DNA of 64,000 nucleotides from Pseudomonas guariconensis (GTDB lineage: Bacteria; Pseudomonadota; Gammaproteobacteria; Pseudomonadales; Pseudomonadaceae): assembly GCF_015680235.1 (NCBI RefSeq), contig NZ_JADLJL010000007.1:1-64000 (forward strand). Direction: 5' to 3'. Below are positions 1-16,572 of the stretch, in pieces. The notes beneath the pieces are model-generated. The model did no database searches. It was given only the letters and a program-made list of their open reading frames with translations, and was not told where the DNA came from. The translations under genes were made by a program, and so were the position numbers. Position 1 is the first letter of the stretch. Each line of letters opens with the position of its first letter.

Positions 1-91
1 TGTAGAGGACTTTCACCTCCAAGTCACCCACTCGACCACCACAGCCAAGCAGGTTGCGCTTGCGCGCAACGCGCCATGCCTGGCGCACCAT

Positions 92-117
92 AAAAAAGGC
101 CACCCGAAGGTGGCCTC
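92..117 (-). terminator. Rho-independent terminator of the dcw cluster
   Basis: On the minus strand a GGCCACC stem, a short TTCG-containing loop and GGTGGCC are followed by a run of T. It lies about 25 nt past the lpxC stop and should end dcw transcription. Bases 1-91 show no gene I can support. Confidence 0.85.
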
Positions 118-140
118 AATGAACTAGAGAGTGTTCGAAC

Positions 141-1088
<948 letters not shown>

Positions 1089-1164
1089 TCAACAAAGGCT
1101 GGGGATGATAACAGACCCGGCCTTTGCTGAACACCAATCACCCCTATACCCCTGATAAATTCCA

Positions 1165-2361
1165 TTAATCGGCCTGGCGACGCAGGAACGCCGGGATGTC
1201 GAGGTAGTCCAGATCATCCTGTGGGTTGAGTTTAGCTGCTGCGGCAGCACCGCCATGGGCCTGGTTGCGCATCACGGTCGGACGCTCCAGGTCACGGTAG
1301 TTGACTGCTGGCTGCTCCTGGCGAGCCGGTGCCGGGATGGACGCCTCGTACGCCTGTTGGGCGTTCTGCAGGGTGTTGTCCACGACCTTGACCGGCTTCT
1401 CGATGCGCGCGCCCAGGCCAGTGGCCACCACGGTCACGTGCAGTTCGTCGCGCATGTCCGGGTCGATCACGGTGCCGACCTTGACCATCGCGTGGTCGGA
1501 GGCGAAGGCCTCGATGATGCTACCGACGTCGGAGTACTCGCCCAGGGACAGGTCCGGGCCTGCGGTGATGTTCACCAGGATGCCGCGGGCGCCTTGCAGG
1601 TTGACGTCCTCGAGCAGCGGGTTGCGGATCGCCGCCTCGGTGGCTTCGCGGGCACGGTTCGGGCCGCTGGCGCAGCCGGTACCCATCATCGCCATGCCCA
1701 TCTCGCCCATCACGGTGCGCACGTCGGCGAAGTCGACGTTGATCATGCCAGGGCGCTTGATGATGTCGGAGATACCGCGCACGGCACCGGCCAGTACGTC
1801 GTCGGCCTTAGCGAAGGCGGACAGCAGGCTGGCATCCTTGCCCAGGATGGTCAGCAGCTTCTCGTTGGGGATGGTGATCAACGAGTCGACGCTCTCGGCC
1901 AGCATGCGGATGCCTTCATCGGCGATCTGCATGCGCTTGCGGCCTTCGAACGGGAACGGACGGGTCACTACCGCAACGGTGAGGATCCCCATTTCCTTGG
2001 CCACTTCGGCGATGATCGGCGCAGCACCGGTACCGGTACCGCCACCCATGCCGGTGGTGATGAACACCATGTTGGTGCCCTGCAGCACTTCGGCGATACG
2101 CTCACGGTCTTCCAGCGCGGCCTGGCGGCCGACTTCCGGATTGGCACCTGCACCCAGGCCCTTGGTAACGCCGGTACCCAATTGCAGGATAGTGCGCGCG
2201 CCGATGTTCTTCAGCGCCTGTGCATCGGTGTTGGCGCAGATGAACTCGACGCCTTCGATGTTGCTTTTGACCATGTGGTTGACGGCGTTGCCGCCACCAC
2301 CGCCGACGCCGATCACTTTGATGACCGGGCTTTGCGGGACGTTGTCTACGAGCTCGAACAT
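1165..2361 (-). CDS. ftsZ: Cell division GTPase FtsZ
   Basis: Tubulin-like GTPase that polymerises into the Z-ring at midcell. The 398-residue protein has the glycine-rich N-terminal loop at about 18-24, the tubulin signature GGGTGTG at 107-113, a variable linker after about residue 320, and the conserved C-terminal peptide (DYLDIPAFLRRQ) that binds FtsA and ZipA. It lies 55 bp downstream of ftsA and upstream of lpxC, the standard gene order. A purine-rich ribosome-binding site (GGAGAGGG in the transcript sense) precedes the ATG. Confidence 0.98.
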   Translation of the reverse strand: MFELVDNVPQSPVIKVIGVGGGGGNAVNHMVKSNIEGVEFICANTDAQALKNIGARTILQLGTGVTKGLGAGANPEVGRQAALEDRERIAEVLQGTNMVFITTGMGGGTGTGAAPIIAEVAKEMGILTVAVVTRPFPFEGRKRMQIADEGIRMLAESVDSLITIPNEKLLTILGKDASLLSAFAKADDVLAGAVRGISDIIKRPGMINVDFADVRTVMGEMGMAMMGTGCASGPNRAREATEAAIRNPLLEDVNLQGARGILVNITAGPDLSLGEYSDVGSIIEAFASDHAMVKVGTVIDPDMRDELHVTVVATGLGARIEKPVKVVDNTLQNAQQAYEASIPAPARQEQPAVNYRDLERPTVMRNQAHGGAAAAAKLNPQDDLDYLDIPAFLRRQAD

Positions 2362-2416
2362 TTTCCCTCTCCTTACAGTTCTCTAGTTTTTGCGCCTACC
2401 ACTACTGCTTTGAAAC

Positions 2417-3673
2417 TTAGAAGTTGCCCTGGACCCAACGCTTGAATCGCTCAAGCACCGGGGCCTTCGGTTCATCGCCATAGCTGTTGTTGCTGCTGTT
2501 GCCGGTCAAGGGCAGGTCCTCGGTCTGCTTTTGCAGGCCATAGGTGAGCAGGCCCACGCCGGTGGAATAGATCGGGTTGCGTACTACATCGCTCAGCCCC
2601 CGAACGCTGTGCGGCACGCCCAGGCGTACCGGCATGTGGAAGATTTCCTCGGCCAGTTCCACGGCGCCTTCCATCTTCGCGGTGCCGCCGGTGAGGACGA
2701 TGCCGGCCGGCACCAGGTCCTCGTAGCCGCTGCGACGCAACTCGGCCTGGATGAGGGTGAAGAGCTCGTCGTAACGGGGCTCCACCACCTCGGCCAGGGC
2801 CTGGCGCGACAGTTCGCGCGGCGGACGATCGCCCACGCTCGGCACCTTGATGGTCTCGCCAGCGCCGGCCAGCTTGGCCAGTGCGCAGGCGTAGCGGATC
2901 TTGATTTCCTCGGCGTACTGGGTCGGGGTACGCAGGGCCATGGCGATGTCGTTGGTCACCTGGTCGCCGGCGATCGGGATCACCGCGGTGTGACGGATCG
3001 CGCCTTCGGTGAAGATGGCGATGTCGGTGGTGCCACCCCCGATGTCCACCAGGCACACGCCCAGTTCTTTTTCGTCATCGGTCAGCACCGAGTAGGCCGA
3101 CGCCAGTTGCTCGAGGATGATGTCGTCGATTTCCAGGCCGCAGCGGCGCACGCATTTTTCGATGTTCTGCGCGGCATTGACTGCACAGGTGACCACGTGG
3201 ACCTTGGCCTCCAGGCGCACGCCCGACATGCCCAGGGGCTCGCGCACGCCCTCCTGGTTGTCGATCACGTAGTCCTGCGGCAGGGTGTGCAGCACCCGCT
3301 GATCGGCCGGAATGGCCACGGCCTGGGCAGCGTCGAGTACGCGCTCGAGGTCGGCGGTGCTCACCTCGCGGTCGCGGATGGCAACGATGCCGTGGGAGTT
3401 CAGGCTGCGGATGTGGTTGCCGGCGACACCGACGAACGCCGAGTGGATCCGGCAGCCGGCCATCAGCTGCGCCTCTTCCACGGCGCGCTGGATCGACTGC
3501 ACGGTCGATTCGATGTTCACCACCACGCCCTTCTTCAGGCCGCGGGATGGGTGCGTGCCGATCCCCACGATTTCCAGGGAGCCGTCGTCGGCCACTTCAC
3601 CCACCAGCGCCACCACCTTGGAGGTGCCGATGTCCAGCCCGACGATCATTTTGCCGCTATGCGCGTTTGCCAT
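2417..3673 (-). CDS. ftsA: Cell division protein FtsA
   Basis: Actin-like ATPase that tethers FtsZ filaments to the membrane. Its 418 residues include the phosphate-1 loop GLDIGTSKV near residue 13, the phosphate-2 motif DIGGGTTDIA near 210 and the adenosine motif GIVLTGG near 330. The C-terminal amphipathic membrane-targeting helix (ERFKRWVQGNF) is intact. It sits between ftsQ (14 bp away) and ftsZ. Confidence 0.98.
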   Translation of the reverse strand: MANAHSGKMIVGLDIGTSKVVALVGEVADDGSLEIVGIGTHPSRGLKKGVVVNIESTVQSIQRAVEEAQLMAGCRIHSAFVGVAGNHIRSLNSHGIVAIRDREVSTADLERVLDAAQAVAIPADQRVLHTLPQDYVIDNQEGVREPLGMSGVRLEAKVHVVTCAVNAAQNIEKCVRRCGLEIDDIILEQLASAYSVLTDDEKELGVCLVDIGGGTTDIAIFTEGAIRHTAVIPIAGDQVTNDIAMALRTPTQYAEEIKIRYACALAKLAGAGETIKVPSVGDRPPRELSRQALAEVVEPRYDELFTLIQAELRRSGYEDLVPAGIVLTGGTAKMEGAVELAEEIFHMPVRLGVPHSVRGLSDVVRNPIYSTGVGLLTYGLQKQTEDLPLTGNSSNNSYGDEPKAPVLERFKRWVQGNF

Positions 3674-3687
3674 GGTCCTGCCTCTCT

Positions 3688-4557
3688 CTAATTCTTCGCA
3701 ACGGCGGGTTGGGCCGTCGTCGGTGCAATCGGTTCCCGCCAGCCAACGGCAAGCCCGTTGGCGTACCGCAGATCAACGCGGGCAATGTTGGTGATCTGCT
3801 CTTTGAGTGTCTTGTCGTAAATGGCAATGAAACGGCGCATCTTCTCCACCAGGTGGTCGCGCCCCAGCAGCAGCTCGATTCCGGGCCCGGCGCTGCCCGC
3901 GCCAGTGGTCAGGAACCAGCTGCCTCGCTCGCGCAGCTCCAGGCGAGCGATGGAAAAGCCCAAGGGGCGCAGCATCTGGCTCAATACCTGATACTGCTGC
4001 ATGACTTGTTGCTGAGCACGCTGCGGCCCGAACAGCTGCGGCAGGTGCTCGTAGTTGGCCAGCTCGCGCGGGGTGAAGGCCTGCCCCTGGTTGTTGAGCA
4101 GGGCCTCGTCGCCCCAGCGCGCCACCGGCAACTGTTCTTCCAGGCGGATCACCACTTCGTCCGGCCAGACACGACGGACTTCGGCGTGGGCGATCCACGG
4201 CATCTGCTCGAGCTCCGTGCGCATCGCCGTGAGGTCGACGCTGAAGAAGCTCGCGGCCACGTAGGGCGCGATCCGCTGCTGCACCGCCTGCTGGCTGATG
4301 TAGCTCAGGTCGCCCTGCACGGCGATCTTGGTGATCGGCCGGTCGGCGTACGGCATCAGGCGCACGGCACCTTCATAGGCACCGAAGCCCGCGGCCACCA
4401 GTAGCACCGGCCACAGCAGGCGCTTGAACACACTGAAGTTGGCCTTGGGCAGGCGCGCCGACATTGGCTCCTTGGCCACCAGTCGGCTGGCACCACGCGG
4501 CACCGGCTTGCTACGGCCGGTGGCGGGTTGCTGATGACGTAACATCGCGCCTTGCAT
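3688..4557 (-). CDS. ftsQ: Cell division protein FtsQ
   Basis: Bitopic inner-membrane protein of the divisome that forms the FtsQLB subcomplex. I chose the ATG at 4557, giving 289 residues: a basic cytoplasmic tail of about 38 residues, one membrane segment ([15 protein letters not shown]), then a POTRA domain starting at [10 protein letters not shown] and a beta domain. A second in-frame ATG at 4545 is possible. The frame stays open far upstream inside ddlB, but that part is out-of-frame ddlB sequence. The gene starts 5 bp after the ddlB stop, implying coupled translation. Confidence 0.95.
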   Translation of the reverse strand: MQGAMLRHQQPATGRSKPVPRGASRLVAKEPMSARLPKANFSVFKRLLWPVLLVAAGFGAYEGAVRLMPYADRPITKIAVQGDLSYISQQAVQQRIAPYVAASFFSVDLTAMRTELEQMPWIAHAEVRRVWPDEVVIRLEEQLPVARWGDEALLNNQGQAFTPRELANYEHLPQLFGPQRAQQQVMQQYQVLSQMLRPLGFSIARLELRERGSWFLTTGAGSAGPGIELLLGRDHLVEKMRRFIAIYDKTLKEQITNIARVDLRYANGLAVGWREPIAPTTAQPAVAKN

Positions 4558-4562
4558 GGCTG

Positions 4563-6962
<2,400 letters not shown>

Positions 6963-6970
<8 letters not shown>

Positions 6971-8042
6971 GGGCCACCTCCAGGCAGATATCGACCACGG
7001 TGCTGGTTGCGGCAGGTTTGGCCAGGCGCCGTGCGGTGCTGGCCATGGTGTTGAGTTTCTCGGGTTGCATCAGCACCTCGTTCAGGCATTCAGCGAGCTG
7101 CGCTGCGCCAGTTGTCGCTTGTGGCATCAGGAAGGCGGCGCCTTCACGTGCCAGGTATTGGGCGTTGTGGGTCTGGTGGTCATCGATGGCGTGGGGCAAC
7201 GGCACCAGCACCGAGGGCAGGCCGGCGGCCGCCAGTTCGCTGACGGTCAGGGCACCGGCCCGGCAGACCACCATGTCGGCCCAGCCATAGGCGTGGGCCA
7301 TGTCCTTGATGAAGGGCTCTACCTGAGCCTCGACCCCGGCTTCGCGATAACGCTCGGCGGTGATCGGCGCATGCTGCTTGCCGGCCTGGTGGAACACCTC
7401 GGGGCGTACGCTGGCGGGCACTTCCGACAGGGCCTTAGGCAGCAATTTGTTCAATGGTTCCGCACCCAGGCTGCCGCCGAGCACCAACAGGCGTGCACGG
7501 CGCTCGGCCAGGGGCTCGCGATGGGCGTCCAGGAATAGCTCCGGGCGTACCGGGTTACCGGTGGTGCGGCGCTTGTCGCTGGCCTCGAAGGTGTTCGGGA
7601 ATGCCTCGCAGACACGGGCCGACAACGGCACCAGCAGCCGATTGGCGGTACCTGCCCGGGCGTTTTGCTCGTGGATCACCAGCGGCACGCCGCACAGCCG
7701 CGCGGCAACGCCGCCAGGGCCGGTCACGTAGCCGCCAAAGCCCAGCACGCAGGCCGGCTTGAGCTGACGAATGACACGCCGCGCCTGGAGCACGGCCTTG
7801 ACCAGGGTGAACGGCGCCTTGAGCAGCGACAGCTTGCCCTTGCCGCGCAGGCCGCTGACCTGGATCAAGTGCAATGGCAGGCCGGCCTGGGGCACAAGCT
7901 CGTTCTCGATGCCGCGCGGGGTACCCAGCCAGTGCACGCTGTAGCCGCGGGCCTGGAACTCACGAGCACAGGCCAGGGCCGGGAACACGTGGCCCCCGGT
8001 ACCGCCGGCCATGATCAGGACGTTCTTGCCGTCAGCGGCCAT
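6963..8042 (-). CDS. murG: Undecaprenyldiphospho-muramoylpentapeptide N-acetylglucosaminyltransferase MurG
   Basis: Membrane-associated GT28 transferase that turns lipid I into lipid II. I chose the ATG at 8042 (359 residues) because AGGAG lies just upstream and the conserved start [18 protein letters not shown] then sits at the N-terminus. The motifs [11 protein letters not shown] and the UDP-GlcNAc site [19 protein letters not shown] are present. It overlaps ftsW by 11 nt and murC by 8 nt. Confidence 0.96.
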
Positions 8043-9246
8043 GGTAGGTCTCCTCGGCAAAATCGCTTTCCTTGAATTCGTGCTCCTCGCTGCCCAGGTG
8101 CGTGCGGCTCTCCCATTCGATACGCAGCAACAAGCCCACGCAGGCGCAGCAGATCACCAGGGAGCTGCCGCCGTAGCTGAGGAACGGCAGGGTCAGGCCC
8201 TTGGTGGGCAGTAGGCCGACGTTCACGCCGATGTTGATCAGGAACTGGCCGATCCACAGGAAGGCCAGGCCGAACGCCATGTAGGCGGCGAAGAACTGCT
8301 TGGCCTTCTCGGCCCATAGGCCGATATACAGGGCACGCACGGTGACGAAGACGAACAGCGCCACGGTGCACAGCGAGCCGACCACACCCAGTTCCTCGGC
8401 CAGCACCGAGAACACGAAGTCGGTGTGCGCTTCAGGCAGGTAGAACTGCTTCTGCACGCTGTTGCCCAGGCCCACGCCCAGCCATTCGCCGCGACCGAAG
8501 GCGATCAGCGCCTGGGTCAACTGGTAACCGGAACCGAACTGGTCGGCCCACGGGTCGGTGAAGGTGATCAGGCGCGCCATCCGATAGGGTTGTGCCTGGA
8601 CCAACACGAACACCGCCAGCACCGCCAGCACCACCATCAGGCTGAAGCGGAACAACCCCACCCCGCCGAGGAACAGCATTGCCGCCGCGGCGCCCATCAT
8701 GACCACGGTGGCACCGAAGTCCGGCTCCATCAGCAGCAGGCCGGCCATCGGCAGTAAGACGATGAACGGCTTGAAGAAGCCCATCCAGCTTTCGCGCACT
8801 TCCTGTTGCCGGCGCACCAAGTAGCCGGCCAGGTAGATGACCACGAAGACCTTGGCGATCTCCGAAGGCTGGACGTTGAAGAAGCTGAAGCCGATCCAGC
8901 GCATCGAACCGTTCACTTCACGGCCGATGCCTGGCACCAGTACCAGCACCAGCAGGCCGAAGGCGCCGACCAGCATCATGAAGCCCATGCGCTGCCAGGT
9001 GGCGATCGGCACCAGCAGGGTGGCGCCGCAGGCGACCAGGCCCAGGGCCACGTACACCAGGTGGCGGAACATGTGGTACAGCGGGTTGCCCGACTGCACC
9101 GCGGCGACTTCCGAGGACGCCGAGGTGATCATCACCAGGCCCAGGCCCAGCAGCGCCAGGCAACCGGCGAGGAAGGCGAAGTCCAGGTCGATGCCACGGC
9201 CGCTGATCAGCGGCGATGGATAAGGCTTGAGGATGCCGAAGATCAT
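8032..9246 (-). CDS. ftsW: Peptidoglycan glycosyltransferase FtsW (SEDS family)
   Basis: Polytopic septal peptidoglycan polymerase that works with FtsI. Its 404 residues contain about ten hydrophobic segments. The SEDS-family landmarks are GREVNGSMRWI after the third segment, QPSEIAKV, the extracellular stretch EAHTDFVFSVLAEELG and the PTKGLTLPFLSYGGSS region near the C-terminus. It overlaps murD by 4 nt and murG by 11 nt. Confidence 0.97.
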   Translation of the reverse strand: MIFGILKPYPSPLISGRGIDLDFAFLAGCLALLGLGLVMITSASSEVAAVQSGNPLYHMFRHLVYVALGLVACGATLLVPIATWQRMGFMMLVGAFGLLVLVLVPGIGREVNGSMRWIGFSFFNVQPSEIAKVFVVIYLAGYLVRRQQEVRESWMGFFKPFIVLLPMAGLLLMEPDFGATVVMMGAAAAMLFLGGVGLFRFSLMVVLAVLAVFVLVQAQPYRMARLITFTDPWADQFGSGYQLTQALIAFGRGEWLGVGLGNSVQKQFYLPEAHTDFVFSVLAEELGVVGSLCTVALFVFVTVRALYIGLWAEKAKQFFAAYMAFGLAFLWIGQFLINIGVNVGLLPTKGLTLPFLSYGGSSLVICCACVGLLLRIEWESRTHLGSEEHEFKESDFAEETYHGR

Positions 9247-10595
9247 GCCAGCCCTCCCGCCGCCTGGGCGAACAGGCGCCCGCGTTCTTCGAAGTTCTTG
9301 AACATGTCCAGGCTGGCGCAGGCCGGCGACAGCAGCACGGCGTCACCAGGCTGGGCCAGTTCGGCGCACTGCTGCACCGCTTCGTCCAAGGTCTTGACCC
9401 TGACTTGGTGCACGCCCTCGCCCAGCGACTCGGCCAGGCGTTCGGCGTCACGGCCCAGCAGCACCACCGCGCGGCAGAAGCGCGCCACCGGCTCGCGCAA
9501 GGCGCTGAAGTCGGCACCCTTGCCATCGCCACCGGCGATCAGCACCAGCTTGCCGTCGATGTCTGCGCCCAAGCCTTCGATCGCGGCCAGAGCGGCACCG
9601 ACGTTGGTGGCCTTGGAGTCGTCGTACCAGTTGACGCCGTTGCGCTCGCGCACCCATTGGCAGCGGTGGGCGAGCCCGGTGAATTCGCGCAGAGCCTCGA
9701 GCATCGGTGCGAACGGCAGGCCCACGGCGTGCCCCAGGGCCAGGGCGGCCAGGGCGTTGCTCTGGTTGTGGGCACCGCGGATCTTCAGTTCGCGCACCGG
9801 CATCAATGCCTGGAATTCGAAGGCCAGGTGCTTTTCACCGTCCACTTCACGCAGACCGAAGGCCTTGAAGTCCGGCGTATTGAGGCCGAAGGTCCAGCAT
9901 GGACGACCTTCGACCGGCAACGGCCGGCTCAGGGCATCCTGACGGTTCACCACCACCTGGCGCGCGCCACGGAAGATCCGGTGCTTGGCCAGGTGGTAGG
10001 CCGGCAGGCCGCTGTAGCGGTCCATGTGGTCTTCGCTGATGTTCAGTACGGTCGCTACTTCGGCGTTGAGCTGGTCGGTGGTTTCCAGCTGGAAGCTGGA
10101 CAGCTCCAGCACGTACAGCTCCACCGCGTCGTCTAGCAAGTCCAGCGCCGGGGTGCCCAGATTGCCGCCCACGGCCACGCGCTTACCGGCCTTGGCGGCC
10201 ATCTCGCCAACCAGTGTGGTCACGGTGCTCTTGGCGTTCGAACCGCTGATGGCCACGATCGGCGCCTTGGCAAACCGTGCGAACAACTCGATGTCGCCGG
10301 ACAGCTTCACGCCACGTGCGGCAGCCTGCTGCAGGGCCGGGGTGGCCAGGGCCAGCCCAGGGCTGACATAGAGTTCGTTGGCGCGGCACAGGAAGTCCAC
10401 GTCCAGTTCACCACAGCGCACTTCCACCTGCGGGTATTCACGGCGCAGGGTTTCCAGTTCCGGCGGCTGCTCGCGGGTATCGGCGACCGCAAAGGCGATG
10501 CCCCGGTTCGCCAGGAAGCGAACCAGGGACATGCCGCTCTTGCCGAGGCCGACAACGATGCGGAATTGGTCGGAAGCGATCAGTGACACGCTCAT
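9243..10595 (-). CDS. murD: UDP-N-acetylmuramoylalanine--D-glutamate ligase MurD
   Basis: Adds D-glutamate to UDP-MurNAc-L-Ala in the cytosol. The 450-residue protein has an N-terminal Rossmann motif (VVGLGKSGMSLVRFL), the Mur P-loop GSNAKST near residue 117, the central ISEDHMDRY and the C-terminal domain with YDDSKATN and GGDGKGADF. It lies directly after mraY with no gap and overlaps the start of ftsW. Confidence 0.97.
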   Translation of the reverse strand: MSVSLIASDQFRIVVGLGKSGMSLVRFLANRGIAFAVADTREQPPELETLRREYPQVEVRCGELDVDFLCRANELYVSPGLALATPALQQAAARGVKLSGDIELFARFAKAPIVAISGSNAKSTVTTLVGEMAAKAGKRVAVGGNLGTPALDLLDDAVELYVLELSSFQLETTDQLNAEVATVLNISEDHMDRYSGLPAYHLAKHRIFRGARQVVVNRQDALSRPLPVEGRPCWTFGLNTPDFKAFGLREVDGEKHLAFEFQALMPVRELKIRGAHNQSNALAALALGHAVGLPFAPMLEALREFTGLAHRCQWVRERNGVNWYDDSKATNVGAALAAIEGLGADIDGKLVLIAGGDGKGADFSALREPVARFCRAVVLLGRDAERLAESLGEGVHQVRVKTLDEAVQQCAELAQPGDAVLLSPACASLDMFKNFEERGRLFAQAAGGLA

Positions 10596-11678
10596 CTACC
10601 TCAGTTTCAGGGTGGCAAGGCCGATCAACACCAGAATCACGGTGATGATCCAGAATCGGACGATCACCCGCGGCTCGGGCCAACCCTTGAGTTCAAAATG
10701 GTGGTGAATCGGCGCCATGCGGAACACGCGCTTGCCGGTCAGCTTGAAGGAGGCCACCTGGATCACCACCGACAGGGTCTCCATGACGAACACGCCACCC
10801 ATGATGAACAGCACGATCTCCTGGCGGACGATGACCGCGATGGTGCCCAGGGCCGCGCCCAGCGCCAGCGCGCCGACATCGCCCATGAACACCTGGGCCG
10901 GGTAGGTGTTGAACCACAGGAAGCCCAGCCCGGCGCCAATCAGCGCGCCGCAGAACACGATCAGCTCACCGGCGCCCGGCACGTAGGGGATCAGCAGGTA
11001 TTCGGCGAACTTCACGTTGCCCGACAGGTAGCAGAAGATGCCCAGGGCACCGCCGACCATCACCGTCGGCATGATCGCCAGCCCATCGAGGCCGTCGGTC
11101 AGGTTGACCGCGTTGCTCGAACCGACGATGACGAAATAGGTCAGCACGACGAAGCCGATGCCCAGCGGAATAGTGACGTCCTTGAGCATCGGCACGATCA
11201 GGGTGGTCTCGACGCTGGTCGGCGCGGTCATGTAGAGGAACACCGCGGCACCCAGGCCGAATACCGACTGCCAGAAGTACTTCCAGCGGCTTGGCAGCCC
11301 GCGGGAGTTCTTCTCGATCACCTTGCGGTAGTCATCGACCCAGCCGATGGCACCGAACAGCATGGTCACGACCAGCACGACCCAGACGTAGCGGTTGCTC
11401 AGGTCAGCCCACAGCAGGGTACTGATGCCGATGGCCGAGAGGATCAACGCGCCACCCATGGTCGGGGTGCCGGACTTGGACAGGTGCGATTGCGGGCCGT
11501 CATTGCGCACGGCCTGACCGATCTGGCGAATCTGCAGGGTACGGATCATCCACGGCCCCAGCCACAGCGCCAGGGACAATGCGGTCAGCACGCCCAGGAT
11601 CCCGCGCAGGGACAGGTACTGGAAGACCGCGAAGCCCTTGTGGAACTGTTGCAGATACTCGGCCAACAGCAGCAGCAT
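10596..11678 (-). CDS. mraY: Phospho-N-acetylmuramoyl-pentapeptide transferase MraY
   Basis: Integral membrane enzyme that loads phospho-MurNAc-pentapeptide onto undecaprenyl phosphate to give lipid I. The start at 11678 gives 360 residues, the usual length, and shares one base with the murF stop (TAATG). Visible motifs are KSGTPTMGG, the acidic [20 protein letters not shown] and the terminal [11 protein letters not shown]. About ten transmembrane segments are evident. Confidence 0.97.
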   Translation of the reverse strand: MLLLLAEYLQQFHKGFAVFQYLSLRGILGVLTALSLALWLGPWMIRTLQIRQIGQAVRNDGPQSHLSKSGTPTMGGALILSAIGISTLLWADLSNRYVWVVLVVTMLFGAIGWVDDYRKVIEKNSRGLPSRWKYFWQSVFGLGAAVFLYMTAPTSVETTLIVPMLKDVTIPLGIGFVVLTYFVIVGSSNAVNLTDGLDGLAIMPTVMVGGALGIFCYLSGNVKFAEYLLIPYVPGAGELIVFCGALIGAGLGFLWFNTYPAQVFMGDVGALALGAALGTIAVIVRQEIVLFIMGGVFVMETLSVVIQVASFKLTGKRVFRMAPIHHHFELKGWPEPRVIVRFWIITVILVLIGLATLKLR

Positions 11679-13045
11679 TAATGTTTCTCCCCGCTGGCAC
11701 CGCACAATGCCGCCACGACGTTTTCCATCGCAGCGCTGCGCGAGCCCTTGATCAAGATAGTGGTGTCGCTGGCAGTCTCGGCGCGAACGGCATCGATAAG
11801 CTCAGCTTGAGTAGCGAAATGACGGCCATTGGCGCCGTACGCCGCGACCGCATGGGCCATGTTGGTACCCACTGCGTACAGGGCGTCGACCTTGCCGCGC
11901 GCATAGTCGCCCACCTGACGGTGGCCTTCCTGCGCCCATTGCCCCAGTTCGCCGATATCTCCGAGCACCAGGACGGTGCGGCCGGAAAAGCCGGCGAGTA
12001 TATCAATGGCGGCGCACATCGAGGTGGGATTTGCGTTGTAGCTGTCGTCGATGACCCGCACACCGTTGGGCGCGATCTGCGCCACGGTACGGCCCTTGAC
12101 CGGTTGCACGGCGCCAAGGCCTGCGGCGATGCCGTTCAGGCTCAGACCGACGGCATGGGCAGCGGCGGCGGCGGCCAAGGCGTTGCTGACGTTATGGGTG
12201 CCCAGCAGGTTCAACTGCACCGGGACGCTACCGTCCGGGCCATGCAGGGTGAACGACGGGCAACCCCGGGCGTCGCGGCCAATGTCGCTGGCGTGGAAGT
12301 CGGCCTGCGGGTTGTCCAGGGCGAAGCTGAGGACGCGGTGCTCGCCCGCACGCTTGCGCCAGACGTCGAAGGCCTTGTCGGCCAGGTTGAGGATGGCGGT
12401 ACCGCCCTCGCCCAGGCCTTCGAGGATCTCGCCCTTGGCCTCGACGATTTTTTCGGGGCCGCCGAACTCGCCCACATGGGCGGTGCCGGCATTGTTGATG
12501 ATGACCACCTGGGGCTGGGTCAGGCCGACGGTGTAGCGGATCTCGCCGATGCGCGAGGCACCGAGCTCGATCACTGCGGCGCTGTGTTCAGGCGCGATCT
12601 CCAGCAAGGTCAGCGGTGCACCGAGGTCGTTGTTCAGGTTGCCACGGGTCGCCAGCACCGGGCCACGGGTGCGCAGGATGCAGGCCAGCATCTCCTTGAC
12701 CGTGGTCTTGCCGCTGGAGCCGGTGATGGCCACTACCGGCTTGTCGAAGGCGGCGCGGTTCAGGGCGCCGAGCTGGCCCAGGGCAACGCGGCAGTCGGCG
12801 ACCAGCAGCTGCGGCAGGTCGACATCGGCGACTTCGCGCTCGACCAGAGCGGCGACGGCGCCCTTGGCCTTCACGTCGGCCAGGTAGTCGTGGCCATCGA
12901 AACGCGGCCCGGCCAGGGCAATGAACAGCTGGCCAGCCGCTACGGTGCGGCTGTCGATGCTCACGCCGCTGAAGCTGGCATCGGCACCCACCACGCGTGC
13001 CTGCAGCGGCGCGGTCAGCTGGCTGAGTGTCATGGGCTTAAGCAT
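11678..13045 (-). CDS. murF: UDP-MurNAc-tripeptide--D-alanyl-D-alanine ligase MurF
   Basis: Attaches D-Ala-D-Ala to the UDP-MurNAc tripeptide, the last cytosolic precursor step. The start at 13045 ([10 protein letters not shown]) gives 455 residues and removes an upstream extension that is out-of-frame murE sequence. The substrate motif GVSIDSRTV, the P-loop [10 protein letters not shown], the [12 protein letters not shown] stretch and [11 protein letters not shown] are present. It overlaps murE by 8 nt and mraY by 1 nt. Confidence 0.96.
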   Translation of the reverse strand: MLKPMTLSQLTAPLQARVVGADASFSGVSIDSRTVAAGQLFIALAGPRFDGHDYLADVKAKGAVAALVEREVADVDLPQLLVADCRVALGQLGALNRAAFDKPVVAITGSSGKTTVKEMLACILRTRGPVLATRGNLNNDLGAPLTLLEIAPEHSAAVIELGASRIGEIRYTVGLTQPQVVIINNAGTAHVGEFGGPEKIVEAKGEILEGLGEGGTAILNLADKAFDVWRKRAGEHRVLSFALDNPQADFHASDIGRDARGCPSFTLHGPDGSVPVQLNLLGTHNVSNALAAAAAAHAVGLSLNGIAAGLGAVQPVKGRTVAQIAPNGVRVIDDSYNANPTSMCAAIDILAGFSGRTVLVLGDIGELGQWAQEGHRQVGDYARGKVDALYAVGTNMAHAVAAYGANGRHFATQAELIDAVRAETASDTTILIKGSRSAAMENVVAALCGASGEKH

Positions 13046-14524
13046 GGGGCGCCTCCCAGGCGGCAAGTGCCTTGTCGGCTTCGACGAGGTCGGAGAAATC
13101 GTGGCGCTGACCATTGATCTCCTGGTAATCCTCATGCCCCTTGCCGGCCAGCACGATCACATCGTCGGCAGCCGCAGAGGCGATCAGATGGGCGATGGCC
13201 TCGCCACGGCCGGCGACGAACTCGACGTCGGCGGGCTTGGCAAAGCCAGGGCGAATGTCAGCGAAGATCCGCTGGGGATCTTCGGTGCGCGGGTTGTCGT
13301 CGGTGACCAGGACGCGATCGGCCAGGCGCTCGGCCACTTCGGCCATCAGCGGGCGCTTGCCGCGATCGCGATCGCCACCACAGCCGAACAGGCACAGCAG
13401 GCGGCCATGGGCATGGGGACGCAGGGCTTGCAGCACTTTCTCCAGGGCATCCGGGGTGTGGGCGTAGTCGACCACCACCAGCGGTTTGTCGCCACCACCC
13501 AGGCGCTGCATACGGCCGACCGGGCCTTGCAGTTGCGGGGTGACCTTGAGGATTTCGTCCAGCGGGTAGTCCAGCGCCAACAGCGTGGCGACCGCGGCGA
13601 GCATGTTGCTCAAGTTGAAGCGACCCAGCAGCTGGCTGCGCAGGGTATGTTCACCCTGGGCAGTGACGAGGATGGCGCGCACGCCATCGTCATCGAAGCG
13701 GGCTTCACGGCAGAACAGCGAGGCGTCCGGGTTGTCCAGGCTGTAACTGAGCAGCCGGGTCTCGACATGCTCGGGGCTCGGACGCCGGGCAAAATCTTCG
13801 GCCAAGCGACGCCCGAACGCATCGTCCAGGTTGACCACCTGGCAACGCAGGTTCGGCCAGGCGAACAGCTTGGCCTTGGCGGCCTCGTAGGCCTCCATGC
13901 TGCCGTGGTAGTCCAGGTGATCGCGAGACAGGTTGGTCATCACCGCGATGTCGAAGGCCAGGGCAGCGACCCGGCCCTGCTCCAGCGCATGGGAGGAAAC
14001 CTCCATGGCCACGGCCTTGGCGCCGCCTTTCTTGAGGTCGTTCAGGGTCGCCTGCACGGCGATCGGGTCCGGGGTGGTCAGGCGACCGCTGCGCAGCTCG
14101 CCGTAGAAACCGGTACCCAGCGTGCCGATCAATCCGCAACGCTGGCCCAGTGCATCGAGGGCCTGGGCCACCAATTGAGTGACGCTGGTCTTGCCGTTGG
14201 TGCCGGTGACACCGACCAGGTCGAGCTGGCGGCTGGGCTCACCATAGAAGCGCCCGGCGATCTCCGACAACTGACCGATCAGGCCGCGCACCGGGATCAA
14301 GGGCGCCTCGGTCATCGGCAGGACGCTGGCGCCCTGCTCTTCATAGGCCACGGCGGCAGCGCCGCGGGCCAGGGCATCGGCAATGTGCGCACGACCGTCG
14401 ACCTTGGCACCGGGCACGGCCAGGAACAGGTCGCCCGGCCGGACCTGGCGGCTGTCGAGGGTCAGCTCGCGAATCAACGGATCGCGGCTGGCATGGGCGA
14501 AAAGCTTGCTCAATGGCATTGTCA

Positions 14525-14525
<1 letters not shown>
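13038..14525 (-). CDS. murE: UDP-MurNAc-L-alanyl-D-glutamate--2,6-diaminopimelate ligase MurE
   Basis: Adds meso-diaminopimelate to the growing stem peptide. The start at 14525 shares one base with the ftsI stop (TGATG) and gives 495 residues; an ATG two codons later is the alternative. Motifs: TLDSRQVRPGDLFLA, P-loop GVTGTNGKTS, the carbamylated-lysine region and, for diaminopimelate specificity, DNPRTEDP. The C-terminal GKGHEDYQEI is typical. Confidence 0.96.

Positions 14526-16568
<2,043 letters not shown>

Positions 16569-16572
<4 letters not shown>

Noticed and set aside
2..130. An open plus-strand frame from the window edge to 130
   Set aside because: It runs through the lpxC terminator and shows no recognisable sequence, so I cannot support a gene end here.
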